From NCBI RefSeq assembly GCF_000003815.2, contig NC_049980.1, forward strand, positions 25,190,532-25,249,914: a DNA stretch of 59,383 nt, in the 5' to 3' direction. The DNA comes from Branchiostoma floridae. Its lineage: Eukaryota > Chordata > Leptocardii > Amphioxiformes > Branchiostomatidae. The notes under the pieces were generated by a model. It was given only the letters and a program-made list of their open reading frames with translations. It was not told the origin of the DNA and searched no databases. A program made the position numbers and the translations under genes. Shown one piece after another: positions 49,365-59,383 of this stretch; the stretch's first letter is position 1, and the number at the start of each line of letters is the position of its first letter.

Positions 49365-52268
49365 TCAGTCTGATGGCTTGTAGTCTGCAGGTCTGTAACC
49401 AACAACAAATAGAAGAATTGTAATCATGCTGACATTTACAACTATAGAGGAGCAACATTTCCTCTACAGATATGATTCAATGGAAAGAGCTGGGAGATCA
49501 TTCTAAACTGGGTACCCATTCTCATGAGAGTACCTGGGTCTAACACACTCAAAAGGTTGCAACAAGGGTAAAATTATTCTGCTTGGCTTGTAAAATCTGT
49601 TACAACAGCTTAGCCAAGAGATCTATGATACTAGTAGTACATGTACTAGTAACAAAAAGATACATTTTTATGAGACGGTAGGTTGTTACTTATATCCCTG
49701 TCCCAGAGCTAAACCCGCAGCCACTTACGGTATGAAGAATCTGGGCCAGGAAGCTTTTTCCTCCTCTGTGAACTCATCCAGCCTCTTGGGAGGCTCCATG
49801 ACTGGTGGGATGATGTCTACTAAGTTTTGCTTAATGTTATCAGGTATGTTCTGTTGGCAGAAACATTAAAAGAGTAAAGGTTTTGTATTACAGTAGAGCA
49901 ATAAGAAATAGCTATCACTTCTGCAAAGAAATTTCTAGCACATATGTAAACAGTTTCCAGAGTTCAGTTACCTACAAAGATGCAGTCTATCACTAACTAG
50001 CACTAACATTAATTTACCATATCAGCTTGAAGCAATTAAAAAAGCTGACTGGTTATGAAGATATGTTTGTTCGGCCACTTACCTCATCTGGAAACAGATG
50101 TAATCTTGTCATCAGGTTTTTTCTCTGGAGGTTCTTTGGTAGCTCACTGTACACTTCCCTCTCAACAACCTTGCAAAATGCAGAATACATAGCTAGATGC
50201 ATGTAATCTAGGGTTATGAATTTTGGTTTTGATCTTGTCCAATAAGTTTAGAAAGACCTATTATCACAAAAGTATGACTATGAATATTCATCTACACTTA
50301 ATCTTTTGCCAGCTGACACAAATACTTTATCCTTCCAAATGTAGCTTCCATTCAGGAATTCTTGCAAAGATACAGAGGATTTAAGTTTAACTAAAACTAC
50401 AGGTACCTTAGTAGGGTCCATTCTATGGAAGTCTTTTGCTGACATTGCTATCATTGTGTTCTTATATCTGTAGAAAAAAAAAAACATGTGAAGATTACCT
50501 CTCTACAACTTGAACTATTTGGTATAGATATGTTTTTTTAAAGAGATATGTCATACGAAGAATAATGCTGTATCTTTACAACAATCTGGTCCTTTCTGAA
50601 CAGTGCATGTGTGGTTTCAGCAAAGCTGGTAAGGTCCTAGGAGTCATTCGGCGCAACTTGACCCATTGTCCATCTAGGGTCAAGGCCACTTGTTACAAAG
50701 CGCTGGTACGGCCTCACTTGGAATATAGTGCCATCGTCTGGGACCCGTACACCAACAAAGGGATACAGGCGGTGGAGGCCGTCCAGCGCAGGGCAGCCCG
50801 AGTGACCCTAAATGACTACCGGCAGACTAGCAGCGTGACACAAATGCTTTCAGACCTGCAGTGGCGCCCTCTCTCCGAAAGGAGGAGGAACGCCCGCCTC
50901 ACCTTTTTCTATAAAGTAGTCAACAATAATATTAACATAGACGCCAGCAATATTCTGAAGCCTGCCCAAGGGCGCACCCGGGGTAGTCACGACTTCAAAT
51001 ATCAACACATATTTGCACGCACCGATATCTACAAACATTCTTTTTTCCCACGCACAATTCCCGAGTGGAATGCCCTGCCTGGCACGGTTGTAAGTGCTCC
51101 CAACGTTGAGCACTTCCGTGCCAGGCAGGCGGCCTGCCCGTCCTAACCCGGGAGCCTCAGCTCCCCCCCCTACTTTTGCCCCTCGCGGGGTCATTTGGGG
51201 GTATCCTATGCAGATGCAGATGAATGACATCTTTTCTGAGATCAACAATATCCTTTGAAGTTTCTTGATACGAATCCTGAAAAGGTCTGTACTACATCAC
51301 ACAATGCACATTCACAATTAGAGATACAGGTCCAAACTCACTACCCGGCACCAGTATTACAAGAGTCGTGCTACTAGTACTAACCCTGTGTTGACAGCAT
51401 AAAGTTTCTTCTCCCACTGGTTCTTGTCAAAGGCAACTTCCTTGGTGTTGATCACTACTACATGGTCCCCGCAATCAGCTGCAGGAAACAAACCAAACAC
51501 ATTCTTTTCAAACGTCTCTCAACTGCAGTTTGACAGTTTCACAGACATTTTAGTAAGTTTAGTCAAGGAGGTTGAAAGACGGAAATTTTTCAGGCATGGA
51601 AATCTTCATTACTTTATTAATTCCTTCAATACATAACTATAAAATGGGAAAACACGCTGCCACATGTACGAGCAGGTTATGCATACTCACTCAGTGGATG
51701 GTAGACAGGTTTGTGCCGACCCTCCAGATATTTACAGATCCTCTTGGCCAGTTCTGGTGCCGGCTGCCATCTGGCATCACATAGTAACCACATTCTGGAG
51801 AAGGTCAGCCAATGCTGGCAAAGAAGAGTGTTCGTTAGAAAGAGAATGTCAGTCAGTACAAGTATAAGACCATGTGATTATGTGTTTATTGCTCTATACT
51901 GTAACAGCTGGTACATAATTTACGTGGCGTGGTTTACTTTTGCTTTGCTGCATGCATGCTTTGCTTGTCTGGTTAGCCTATCGAGTTGGCAATTTTGAGA
52001 GAATAATCTATAATGTAACCTAAATCAAGGAGGATTTGTTAAACCTCCTTGCCTAAATCAGCAAAATAAATCAGTACCGTTTATACAAAAATGATTTCCT
52101 ACATACTAGTATAATCGTTCCATATAATTTTATTTGCTCGTGACACAGCCAGGCATTGTTGTGGGGAGGGGGGCGCTGACCTCATTTTCGCTCTTTGTTG
52201 TGTCACTCTGAACAAGGAAAAAACATAGAAACCATGAGCAAACTTACCTGTTGTACTCTGCTAGCCAT
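49365..52268 (-). CDS. MRPL13: Mitochondrial ribosomal protein L13 (uL13m), complete
   Basis: Component of the large subunit of the mitochondrial ribosome. Seven exons in transcript order: 52268-52248, 51814-51691, 51478-51385, 50467-50407, 50169-50083, 49850-49729, 49392-49365. All joins are GT-AG with matching phases; 537 nt gives 178 aa, the same length I recall for the human protein. Residues read MASRVQQHWLTFSRMW at the start, DCGDHVVVINTKEVAF and LHLFPDE in the conserved core, and PPKRLDEFTEEE near the end, finishing PADYKPSD. As with other uL13m proteins no cleavable presequence is obvious. It converges with the collagen gene and has a possible divergent partner at 52637. Intron 3 carries a LINE fragment on the opposite strand. 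Confidence 0.97.
50613..51245 (+). mobile_element. 5'-truncated non-LTR retrotransposon (CR1/L2-like reverse transcriptase C-terminus)
   Basis: The frame ending at 51146 encodes the last part of a LINE ORF2 of about 178 residues from GKVLGVIRRNL. Typical pieces are YKALVRPHLEYSAIVWDPYT, VEAVQRRAARV and LSDLQWRPLSERRR, followed by an ending FFPRTIPEWNALP. These belong to the region after the reverse transcriptase catalytic core; the catalytic motifs and endonuclease are missing. About 100 bp of 3' sequence follows, ending near the short repeat gcagatgcagatga. It is inserted in MRPL13 intron 3 in the opposite orientation. The family (CR1/L2-like) is from general resemblance. Confidence 0.85.
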
Positions 52269-52636
52269 GTTTGCTGTCTGGGATCCTTTAAACACTCAGA
52301 CCTTGCTGAAAAACTGCTTTGTCAGACGGTCGCAAATTTTTCTACATGGGCGCTGCCATCTTTGATTACCCACAGTGCTTTAGTTCCAGACTATGCCATA
52401 TACATGAGGGGGCGTACAGTGATAGTCTAAATATAGTAACTTTCCGTACAAAGTCTCTACTTCTACTTCAATTTGAAAAATGTTGAAACAAATTAACGTT
52501 GCAATCATAAGTAATATATTCTGCACTGTTTCTGTAATTCTAACGTTATATTCTTCTGATCTCCCCCCGGAGACTGTCAAGTTCAAATGCGCTGTGCGCT
52601 GTCTCTCGACATGGCTAGGCAACGCTACATGAAGGC
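52269..52636. promoter_or_regulatory. Possible bidirectional promoter interval
   Basis: 368 bp separate the MRPL13 ATG on the minus strand from the ATG of the unidentified plus-strand exon. There is no evident TATA box near MRPL13. Shared promoters are common for mitochondrial ribosomal protein genes; here it depends on the plus-strand exon being real. Confidence 0.35.
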
Positions 52637-52850
52637 ATGGCATTTTCCTGTGCTGCCACTGCCGGTACTACAAGGACTTGGAAACTTCTTCAAGGGATTC
52701 CTGGCGTCCCAGCATATATTTCCGAAAAAGAATACGCACATGCAAGTACACTGTACATCCAGAAATTGAAAAGTTCTAATATCTCAGTAGCGGTCTTTGG
52801 CAAGAGTCTGATGTTGGAGACCGTTTTGGAAAAAGGAGATACAGGCTGTA
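52637..52850 (+). CDS. Unidentified first coding exon, head-to-head with MRPL13
   Basis: From ATG 52637 the frame is open for about 70 codons and then meets a consensus donor (ggct/gtaagt, end about 52849). The translation includes KLLQGIPGVPAYISEKEYAH and SSNISVAVFGKSLMLETVLE, a balanced, globular-looking composition. I do not recognise the family. Overlapping frames at 52587 and 52611 also have ATGs but end sooner and look less protein-like. I could not find a confident next exon before the LRR gene at 54284, so the gene may be short, may span the LRR gene, or may be a relic. Confidence 0.35.
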
Positions 52851-54283
52851 AGTAACGTTAGAGTTGGACTCAAAACAACTGTTTGCTCTATTTGGATCAA
52901 TGGAGCAAATAGGAGTAGCAAACTCTCTGAGCATGCCTGAGTCCCAAGACCAGGTTGATATTGATTATGCCCAACCAGCTTACAACGTTGCAATGAACTA
53001 TGATCTCCCGCGAAAAAGTTAGTTCTACGCGCATGAGACCTTCATAATATTGATGCCGTGAACACCTGAATATCTGAACGGCTGTAACAGTGGGGTTCAA
53101 GTAGCGCTAACTGACCATGCCAAAAGCCTGTCAGGCCCTTCTTGTGTTTCAGTGCACATATATCACAAATTACTGATGATGCATCAGTGGACCTCTTCAG
53201 TAAAAGTAACTTTTTGCGCTGTTATGTTTAGTGGAGGCCGATAGTCAGAGTAGACGCTACATTCTCATAGCCACATGAAAACCCACACCATAGATCAAGT
53301 TTCAGAATGAGCAATTACAAAATAAATGGCCGTGCCCCATAGCTAATCTTTGCTATTAAAAGCATTGTTTGCTTCTCCTGACCTCACACGTGTCATATGC
53401 TGCACCCGTGACTAATTGGGGAAAATATGTTCAAAGTTTGCACTCACCGCTGCAGACCTAAATTGTGTCTATTACCTTAGTCAGGCTAACTACTAGTATT
53501 ACCTGACTTACAGTACTATGCACACAAACACCATACTTTTCATCAGTGTTGTTATACTCCATTGCCACTTTATTCCACACCGCCCTGGTGTTGCCCTAGT
53601 GATTTCATATAACATAACGTTGGTGTTGCCTGGAGCCGTATTTGCACATCGGTGCCACGAAGGGTGACCGGTCCGATCTACACCAAACAGTTTCGGGCTA
53701 TCGATCACAATAAAGGAGAACGAGGGCACAAAAACACCTGTTAGAATGGGCCGTGTTTGACTGCTCTCCACAGGACAATCGCCGCTGTCGGATGATGTGA
53801 CAACTATAATGGCGTTACATGGCCGGATTCAGTTATAGTGACTATAAGATTTCAAATGGAAACACCATACCCAGCACGAGCATAGAAAAAAGTTACTGCC
53901 CGGTAATGCAACCCTGTATTGTTTTGCATTTACAGTTATAAATTATGCGGCTTTAAATAGCGGTGCGGCAAATGAGAAGAAGAAAAAACACTCTATTGCA
54001 ATTAATTTTTCTTACATGTTGACTTTGACTTAACCAACAATTCAATACAAAAGTTTCCAAGTTGCACATCTTCACCCCGAAAGATCCCTACTGTCTATAT
54101 ATAAACAAATGTATTCGACCCCCTCTTGGCACAAACTTGTTATTCCAAGTTCATCACAGGTTCACCAACGAACACAAGTCGTTATAACGTCATATCTAAA
54201 TCATTTATAGTCTATCAAATACTGTGGTATGAAAACGTAGGTCTTGTGGGTAGCGTTGTTGCTGATGACGACGTGATCACAGT
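52851..54283. other. Intergenic or intronic stretch without recognised gene
   Basis: Short open frames only. It may contain later exons of the unidentified plus-strand gene and the 3' untranslated region of the minus-strand LRR gene. I see no distinct repeats. Confidence 0.5.
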
Positions 54284-55144
54284 TTAAACGTGTCCGTTGT
54301 GCGTGTGCCTCACGGCCTTTCTCTCGTCTTCTTCTTGATCTCTCTCTTGGGTTTCTTCGTAGTCTGAGTCCGGGTCACCGTCTTTCCACCCTTCCTTCAT
54401 CGCAAAATACCTAGCAATGTCCATCGGACCCCTCCTGCAGACCTCCAGCGGGGGCTTGCGGAGTGGGTTCCCGTCAATGTTAGAGGAGTGCTGCCGGTAG
54501 CCCCAGTCCAGGTCTTTCAGGCGTCCGAAATGTTTCGGCAACGTCGTCAGCTTGTTTTTCCCAAGCCACAATGTTTTCAGAGTCTTCATTTTACAAATAC
54601 GGTCTGGTAGACTCCTTAACTCGTTGAAGAACAGGAGGAAAGTTTCCAGTCTCCCCATGTAAGATATTTCTTCGGGTAAACTTGTCAACTTGTTGTCGCT
54701 TACGTCCAGGAAGGTAAGACATTCAAGGTAGCAGACTTCAAGGGGGAACTCCTCAAATTGATTGTTAACAAGGTGGAGGCTTTGGAGGCTCTTGAGGTCG
54801 GAGAAGTCCTGGGGTAGGGTCTTCAACCTGTTGTTACTGAGAGCAAGACGCTCAAGGTGTCGCAGGTTGCTCAGTTCGGCCGGTAGTTCTCTCAGCTCGT
54901 TTGTGTCTAGCATTAGCACTTTGAGGTTCACCAGCCGACCGATCTCCTTCGGTAGTTTCTCCAGTCGGTACAACAAGCATGACTGGCGCTCTGGGCTCAG
55001 CTCAAGAACTTCGAGCTCAGAGAGATCGAACAGGTCATAGGGGAGGCCCCCAGACAAATCCTTCCCGACCAGCTTGAGCTTCTTCCTTCCCCCGTTCTTC
55101 GGATCATTTTCAAGTCTCAGACGGAGGTGTCTTCGGTAGGACAT
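54284..55144 (-). CDS. Single-exon leucine-rich-repeat protein (286 aa)
   Basis: The intact frame starts MSYRRHLRLRL and has no signal peptide or membrane segment, so an intracellular protein is likely. Six clear repeats of about 23 residues follow the pattern LxxLxLxxNxLxxLP (for example LERLALSNNRLKTLP and LKTLWLGKNKLTTLP), between about residues 65 and 205, with less regular ones on each side. The repeat block ends with DGNPLRKPPLEVC followed by DIARYF, a cap also seen in short LRRC-type and plant-like LRR proteins. The C-terminal 35 residues are acidic (DPDSDYEETQERDQEEDE). An in-frame stop lies upstream of the ATG. It resembles LRRC10/30/69-type proteins generally; no one-to-one orthologue can be named. 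LRR folds usually bind other proteins; the partner is unknown. Confidence 0.85.
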   Translation of the reverse strand: MSYRRHLRLRLENDPKNGGRKKLKLVGKDLSGGLPYDLFDLSELEVLELSPERQSCLLYRLEKLPKEIGRLVNLKVLMLDTNELRELPAELSNLRHLERLALSNNRLKTLPQDFSDLKSLQSLHLVNNQFEEFPLEVCYLECLTFLDVSDNKLTSLPEEISYMGRLETFLLFFNELRSLPDRICKMKTLKTLWLGKNKLTTLPKHFGRLKDLDWGYRQHSSNIDGNPLRKPPLEVCRRGPMDIARYFAMKEGWKDGDPDSDYEETQERDQEEDERKAVRHTHNGHV

Positions 55145-57014
55145 CGTGTCTTTAGCGTCGCTTCTTGGGTGGTGTTCACGTCCTCATCTACCGAGACGCG
55201 TGTATCGTCAACACAGTGGGTAGTAACAGGCACGGTCCGGATACTCACCTCACTTCTTAAGACCGAAATGTTGTCTTTGAACGACGTGTAGTTGAACTGT
55301 AGACATCTTAGAACAACTGCTCGTGTGTCCTGGGCGGCACTTGAGGTAGTACCTTTCCACTTAAGGGCGAAATTGCGTAGTAACGCGAGGTAACACACCC
55401 CGAGGAATTCCAGGTTACTACTGTGGCACTGATAACATAGCACACTGCAAATGGCGACGACCTCTCTTGTACGAACTAGGTAAATATTGCTGGGAAAACA
55501 TTCACAAAGGACTAAACAAACATGAATGACTGTATGCAAGGGGGTTGGTCGGATCCGGTTACATAGCTTTGTTGCTAGCACTCCCGTCATTACGTTCTAC
55601 AGGAAGAATTTTTTGCTGATAAAAACAGTTGACTAGTCCGTACAAGAGATTATCCATCAACAAAGTCATTACTCATTGATCGTACCGATGGTACCTGCCA
55701 CATAAGAGGATTATGGGATACTTGAGGGATTATGGGGAAGGAGCGGAAGTAATAAATGTATCGTCATGGCAGCGAAGCCGCACTTGGAATGGAGCGGACT
55801 AATTTATTTGCAAGACTTATGTCCAGATTAGCGGAGTAAATATGCTGATATTCTGACGTAAAACAAAGTACGTCACGTGCTGTCAGCTAGACAACACTAC
55901 CATGACACTACTCGTAACCTGCTGCTTACTAACTTAGGCCACAGCAAGTAGATTTTATGGATGACATCAGCGCGCGCATTAATTTGTGCCTGATTTAAGA
56001 AAAAAGAAATTTTTTTTTTCTTCTGCAGGGATGGTCAACATGACGATAAAGTACAAAATGAGCAAATGTTTTGTGTTGTAGCCTAATAATTGTACTTGTA
56101 CAAGTGACACTTGCGAGGTACCATGGACAGTAGTTGTAGAAATGAAACTTATTGGATAGTTGTAAAAGTGACACCAATATGGAAGCTATGAGTGTTGTTA
56201 CCAACTTTGTTGGTGATGCCAGTGACCACAGTAGTGCCACTTTTAACAAACCAGTACGGCATGTCTTAAAACACAGGAATGAATGCCTTGCTGGCTCTGA
56301 TACCGTGTTTTGTCCCTTTAATTCTTTTTACAACAGTCATGACAACTTTGTGGTGGCTATTTTTGAAATGTAGCCATCTTGTTTTTTTTCACCTATCTTG
56401 TTTTTTTTCGCCCTATCGCACTGTTTTTGTAGTCTGCAGAGGATGTCATTCATAAAATTTACTTGCTGTGGCCTTATGACCAGCTTATTGAGCGTAAGCA
56501 GTTCAAGTAATCCAGGTTGCTATAAAGTTACGGTAGTTATGGAGGTCTTTGTAATTTGTACTTAGTCACAAGTAGCATTCGTTGTGATTTCAAAAGTGAC
56601 CTCGACCATGGAGGCTGCGCATTGTAATATTGATCATCATTTGAAATTTTGATCAGAATCTCAAGTTCACGTCACATAGCCCGTTCCCAGAGATTCACGT
56701 AGAGAAGTAGACGTCACAAGGAGTTAGAGGCTCTTTTTTGCTAATCTCAGCCTACCTGGTAACCGATGACTCCATGTAGTCTCGTTACTCAGAGCTGGAG
56801 TATTAAACAAAAGTTTATTTCATTCGCTGAGCTACGATCACGGATCCACGTCAGTTTGGGTCCTGGGTGAAACTTTGCCTATATCAGTCATCGGTTGATG
56901 TGATATGGACATGTGATAAGGCAATCTAATGTAAGATTTTTAGAGTTACCGGAACACCTAATGGCGACTGGCAGCAGAGACATATAACGTTATAATTAAC
57001 TTTCTGAATCTCCT
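55145..57014. other. Region between the LRR and FAM135 genes
   Basis: Likely holds the promoters of the two divergent genes. A 157-codon frame on the minus strand (55117-55590) overlaps the LRR start in another frame and has no coding features that I trust. A poly-T stretch near 56005 and tttttttt runs near 56380-56410 are the only low-complexity parts. Confidence 0.5.
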
Positions 57015-57129
57015 TACTCTCCAAGCAGAGGTTGAGTCGCGTAGATAGCAGTAGTCGGAAAAATTACACCGGCGCTCCTTTTTCCGACTACTACTATATC
57101 TACTCGACTCAACCTCTGCTCGGAGAGTA
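57015..57129. mobile_element. Near-perfect palindromic MITE with 9-bp target duplication
   Basis: 115 bp with arms of about 50 bp beginning tactctccaagcagaggttg and a loop of about 16 bp (ttacaccggcgctcct). Perfect direct repeats gaatctcct flank it (57006-57014 and 57130-57138). It has no coding capacity. It lies about 450 bp upstream of the FAM135 ATG, thus within its likely promoter region. Confidence 0.88.
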
Positions 57130-57575
57130 GAATCTCCTAATTAATTTCAATAAATCATGATCACCATCCTCCGTCCTGCATAATGTAAAACAAGACATAT
57201 CCGCTAGAGAGCGCTGCTATATTTCCATTTCAAAACCAGAGGATTGTGGGAAGGCCTGCCAATGCGCATGTTGAAGTTTTGATCTATTTTTGCCGGGAGG
57301 TCTGTCTATGTGTGTCTGTCTTGTGTTGAAGCCCAACTGTCTAAATATTCCGCGTAATTTTAGCATTCCGAGTATGTAGAACGAAGGAGGACTTCTACAG
57401 GCGATGCTACCGGCAGGAACAGTCCAAATTTTCCGTTTCTCTCCGGCATTTTTAATCGCAGCTTACTTGACAACGGTCCGTTAGAGGTAATACCGGGTTC
57501 AGCGAAAGTCTGAAGAATACCTGAGGTTCAAGTTTACCAAGAACTTGAAGAATCTCGTTGTAGTCGGTCATTGCC

Positions 57576-57652
57576 ATGGGGGAGCTGCAGGCCACGGTAG
57601 AGTTTTCAGTGGCCTTTGGGAAATTCTACAACGTCGATCTTTTCCAAAGAGG
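57576..57652 (+). CDS. FAM135: FAM135 family protein, first coding exon (partial gene)
   Basis: ATG 57576 starts MGELQATVEFSVAFGKFYNV, then DLFQR plus two bases of a glycine codon before donor gtaagg. Vertebrate FAM135A and FAM135B begin almost identically (VEFSVELNKFYNVDLFQRG), and the splice falls at the same glycine as far as I recall. The family has an N-terminal FAM135 domain and a C-terminal lipase-like alpha/beta-hydrolase (DUF676) domain, both beyond this window. I found no second exon before the window end, so intron 1 exceeds 1.7 kb. Amphioxus would be expected to have one gene for the two vertebrate paralogues; hence the unsuffixed symbol. Confidence 0.87.
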
Positions 57653-59383
57653 GTAAGGCATTGTTTACATTTTTATACTATGTGACAAGTTGTGATGAAT
57701 GGGGAGGGGGGCGAGATTTTATTGCACCACGAGCCCAAAATTATGCAGTCATTCGCTTAGTCGAAAAGTCATTTGATATATTTGTATCTAATTATTTTCT
57801 TTGCATATTTCAAAGGTATTCGTCTACTCTTTCTTCTTAGACTTAAGAAGAACAGTCACACATAATTTGTTTGAAACAAACAAATCATTATTGACAATAT
57901 TAAGGGCTGTGTTGACGATGTTTTGAAGTATATTATCAACAAATTCAAGGCATTTTGTGCAGTTTTATGCAGTAGACATTTGAGACTACCATGCTGGTAA
58001 ATAACAATTTTTAACAGGTGTACACAACCTAATGTTATTGTACAACACTCATCTCATTTGAATTGCATAACACCTTTTGTTCAAAGAGTGCACTAATCTG
58101 ATAATACAATACAATGGCCAACTGGCAAGCTAAACTAGTCAAAGGGTCTTTGAAGACCAAGTGTTCCGATAACCCAATAACCTTGGGTCAGAAAGTTTCA
58201 TCCAAGTTTTGCTGATGCCAACTGTGTGTCACAATCTTTAAGATCTACTTTGCTCCTGATAAAGTCATCTGGAGTTTAGAAGAATGATGATGATGATAAT
58301 GATAAGATAAGAAATGTTGAACACAGTACACAAATTGTAGCTTGGAACAATAAAACTTTATTGGAATACAGAATAGTGGATTTCTTAGTGCTGACATCCA
58401 TTTTAACGTTATATAATTTGTCCATCCTGTGACATTATAAAAGTCATGAGATGAAGGAAAGACCAGTACAAGATATTTATGTTCAAATAGCCATAACATG
58501 AGCAGTTCTGCCGATGAGGAGACAGGATTGCATGATTTAGTGTCTGTCAGTGTCAGGAACAGTGAGACTCTGACAATGATTTAGGATTCACAGTCTGTAC
58601 ACTGGTATGTAATTTGCCAGGAGAGTGCTATCACTGGGATTTACTAGCAACATTTCACAGTCACTCATTATAACATCATGATGGGAAATTCTCTCATGGT
58701 ACAGTAATTGTCGCATTCAATCTTAAAGGACAGCATCAGAAAATCCTGAAATCATTATTTTCCAGTAGTTTACTCATTAAAAAGTTGATGTACGTCAATT
58801 TTTACATTGATCCGCCTAATATGACCCTGTAGACACGTTTGAACTTCGCGCTCTCCTCCTCTCTCCCGCCGCGCTGGGCCATGACGTAATGGCCCCGTGC
58901 TGATCGTCTGACGTCACGGATCCGAAACTTCTGGCCAGCCAAACTCGGTGAACCTCGGTCCTCTCAGCGGTAAATAATCACTCCACCATTCTGGAGTTTA
59001 GTCCGCTGTTGTTGACAATTACCTTCGTGGACCTGTAAGTCGCGTTGTGAGCTGTCTACGAAGCCATAGTCCCCGGGAGACTGAACATGAATGAGTTTGT
59101 CTGCACGTAAACCGCGCGGCGACGGAACGAAATCAAAACAATGGTGGTGGGGGAGGTTCACGCACCGTGCCATTCTGGACTGTTACAGGAGCGAGTTCGA
59201 GTCAGTTCTTACCTTCTCCTTTCCGGACAGCACATCGATAATTACACGTAAGCTTCCACGAATTAGGGTTGAATTTACAGTTGTCCAACTAACATTGACT
59301 TAAAAAAAACCCGAGTTTTCGTGACATTTTTCCTCTGACAACATACCCTTGATCGCTACATATCGAAAGATCCCGTTTTCGCG
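57653..59383 (+). other. FAM135 intron 1 (to window end)
   Basis: Starts gtaaggc. It is mostly AT-rich with no recognisable exon until the CG-richer segment 58840-59230, which contains possible first exons on either strand. Confidence 0.5.
59141..59248 (+). CDS. Weak candidate first exon in a CG-rich island
   Basis: From ATG 59141 an open frame of 36 codons (MVVGEVHAPCHSGLLQERVR and onward) runs to a donor-like cac/gtaagc near 59249. The segment around it is CG-rich compared with its flanks, like a promoter. I recognise no family. The minus strand also has an open frame here (58964-59173) with a donor-like site. Strand and reality are both uncertain. Confidence 0.15.

Noticed and set aside
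55117-55590. 157-codon minus-strand frame overlapping the LRR start
   Set aside because: It overlaps the LRR gene in another frame, has no recognisable domain and no strong coding bias. It is more likely a 5' untranslated or chance frame, though not excluded.

Overview
The window looks like chordate nuclear DNA, most probably from a cephalochordate (amphioxus, Branchiostoma-like). It has phase-matched introns with GT-AG borders, gly-x-y exons of 54 or 45/63/99/108 bp, many small foldback elements and a tRNA-derived SINE-like element. Its genes resemble vertebrate orthologues but keep an unduplicated-looking arrangement. Species cannot be proved from sequence alone. Three runs of N (1767-1991, 29908-30007, 48355-49143) are assembly gaps.

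Layout. (1) 1-6470 has no convincing gene; it holds a 42/24-bp minisatellite that runs into a gap. (2) 6528-44530, plus strand: a complete FACIT collagen gene that I identify as the collagen IX alpha-1 chain (COL9A1-like). I assembled 36 coding exons whose phases all match, giving 977 residues: signal peptide, NC4 (TSPN/LamG-like) with four cysteines, COL3, NC3, COL2, NC2, COL1 and NC1. Intron 1 is about 13.7 kb. Intron 14 contains a separate exon with its own ATG and signal peptide (32142-32423) that splices in frame onto exon 15: a candidate internal promoter for a short, NC4-less isoform. (3) 44605-45878: a 1.27-kb element with 85-bp terminal inverted repeats and a 9-bp target-site duplication (Mutator-like, non-autonomous), starting 74 bp after the collagen stop codon. 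(4) 49365-52268, minus strand: a complete MRPL13 gene (7 exons, 178 aa) with a 5'-truncated non-LTR retrotransposon in intron 3. (5) 52637-52850: an unidentified plus-strand exon head-to-head with MRPL13. (6) 54284-55144, minus strand: a single-exon leucine-rich-repeat protein. (7) 57576 onwards, plus strand: the first coding exon of a FAM135 gene, which continues beyond the window.

The collagen is structural extracellular matrix, MRPL13 is a mitochondrial ribosomal protein, and FAM135 is a conserved protein of the lipase-like FAM135 family; no shared pathway is implied. The order is the notable part. From what I know of human gene order, a FACIT collagen lies next to MRPL13 (COL14A1-MRPL13, 8q24) and next to FAM135 genes (COL9A1-FAM135A at 6q13, COL22A1-FAM135B at 8q24). 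This window joins all three in 51 kb, as expected of the pre-duplication chordate arrangement.
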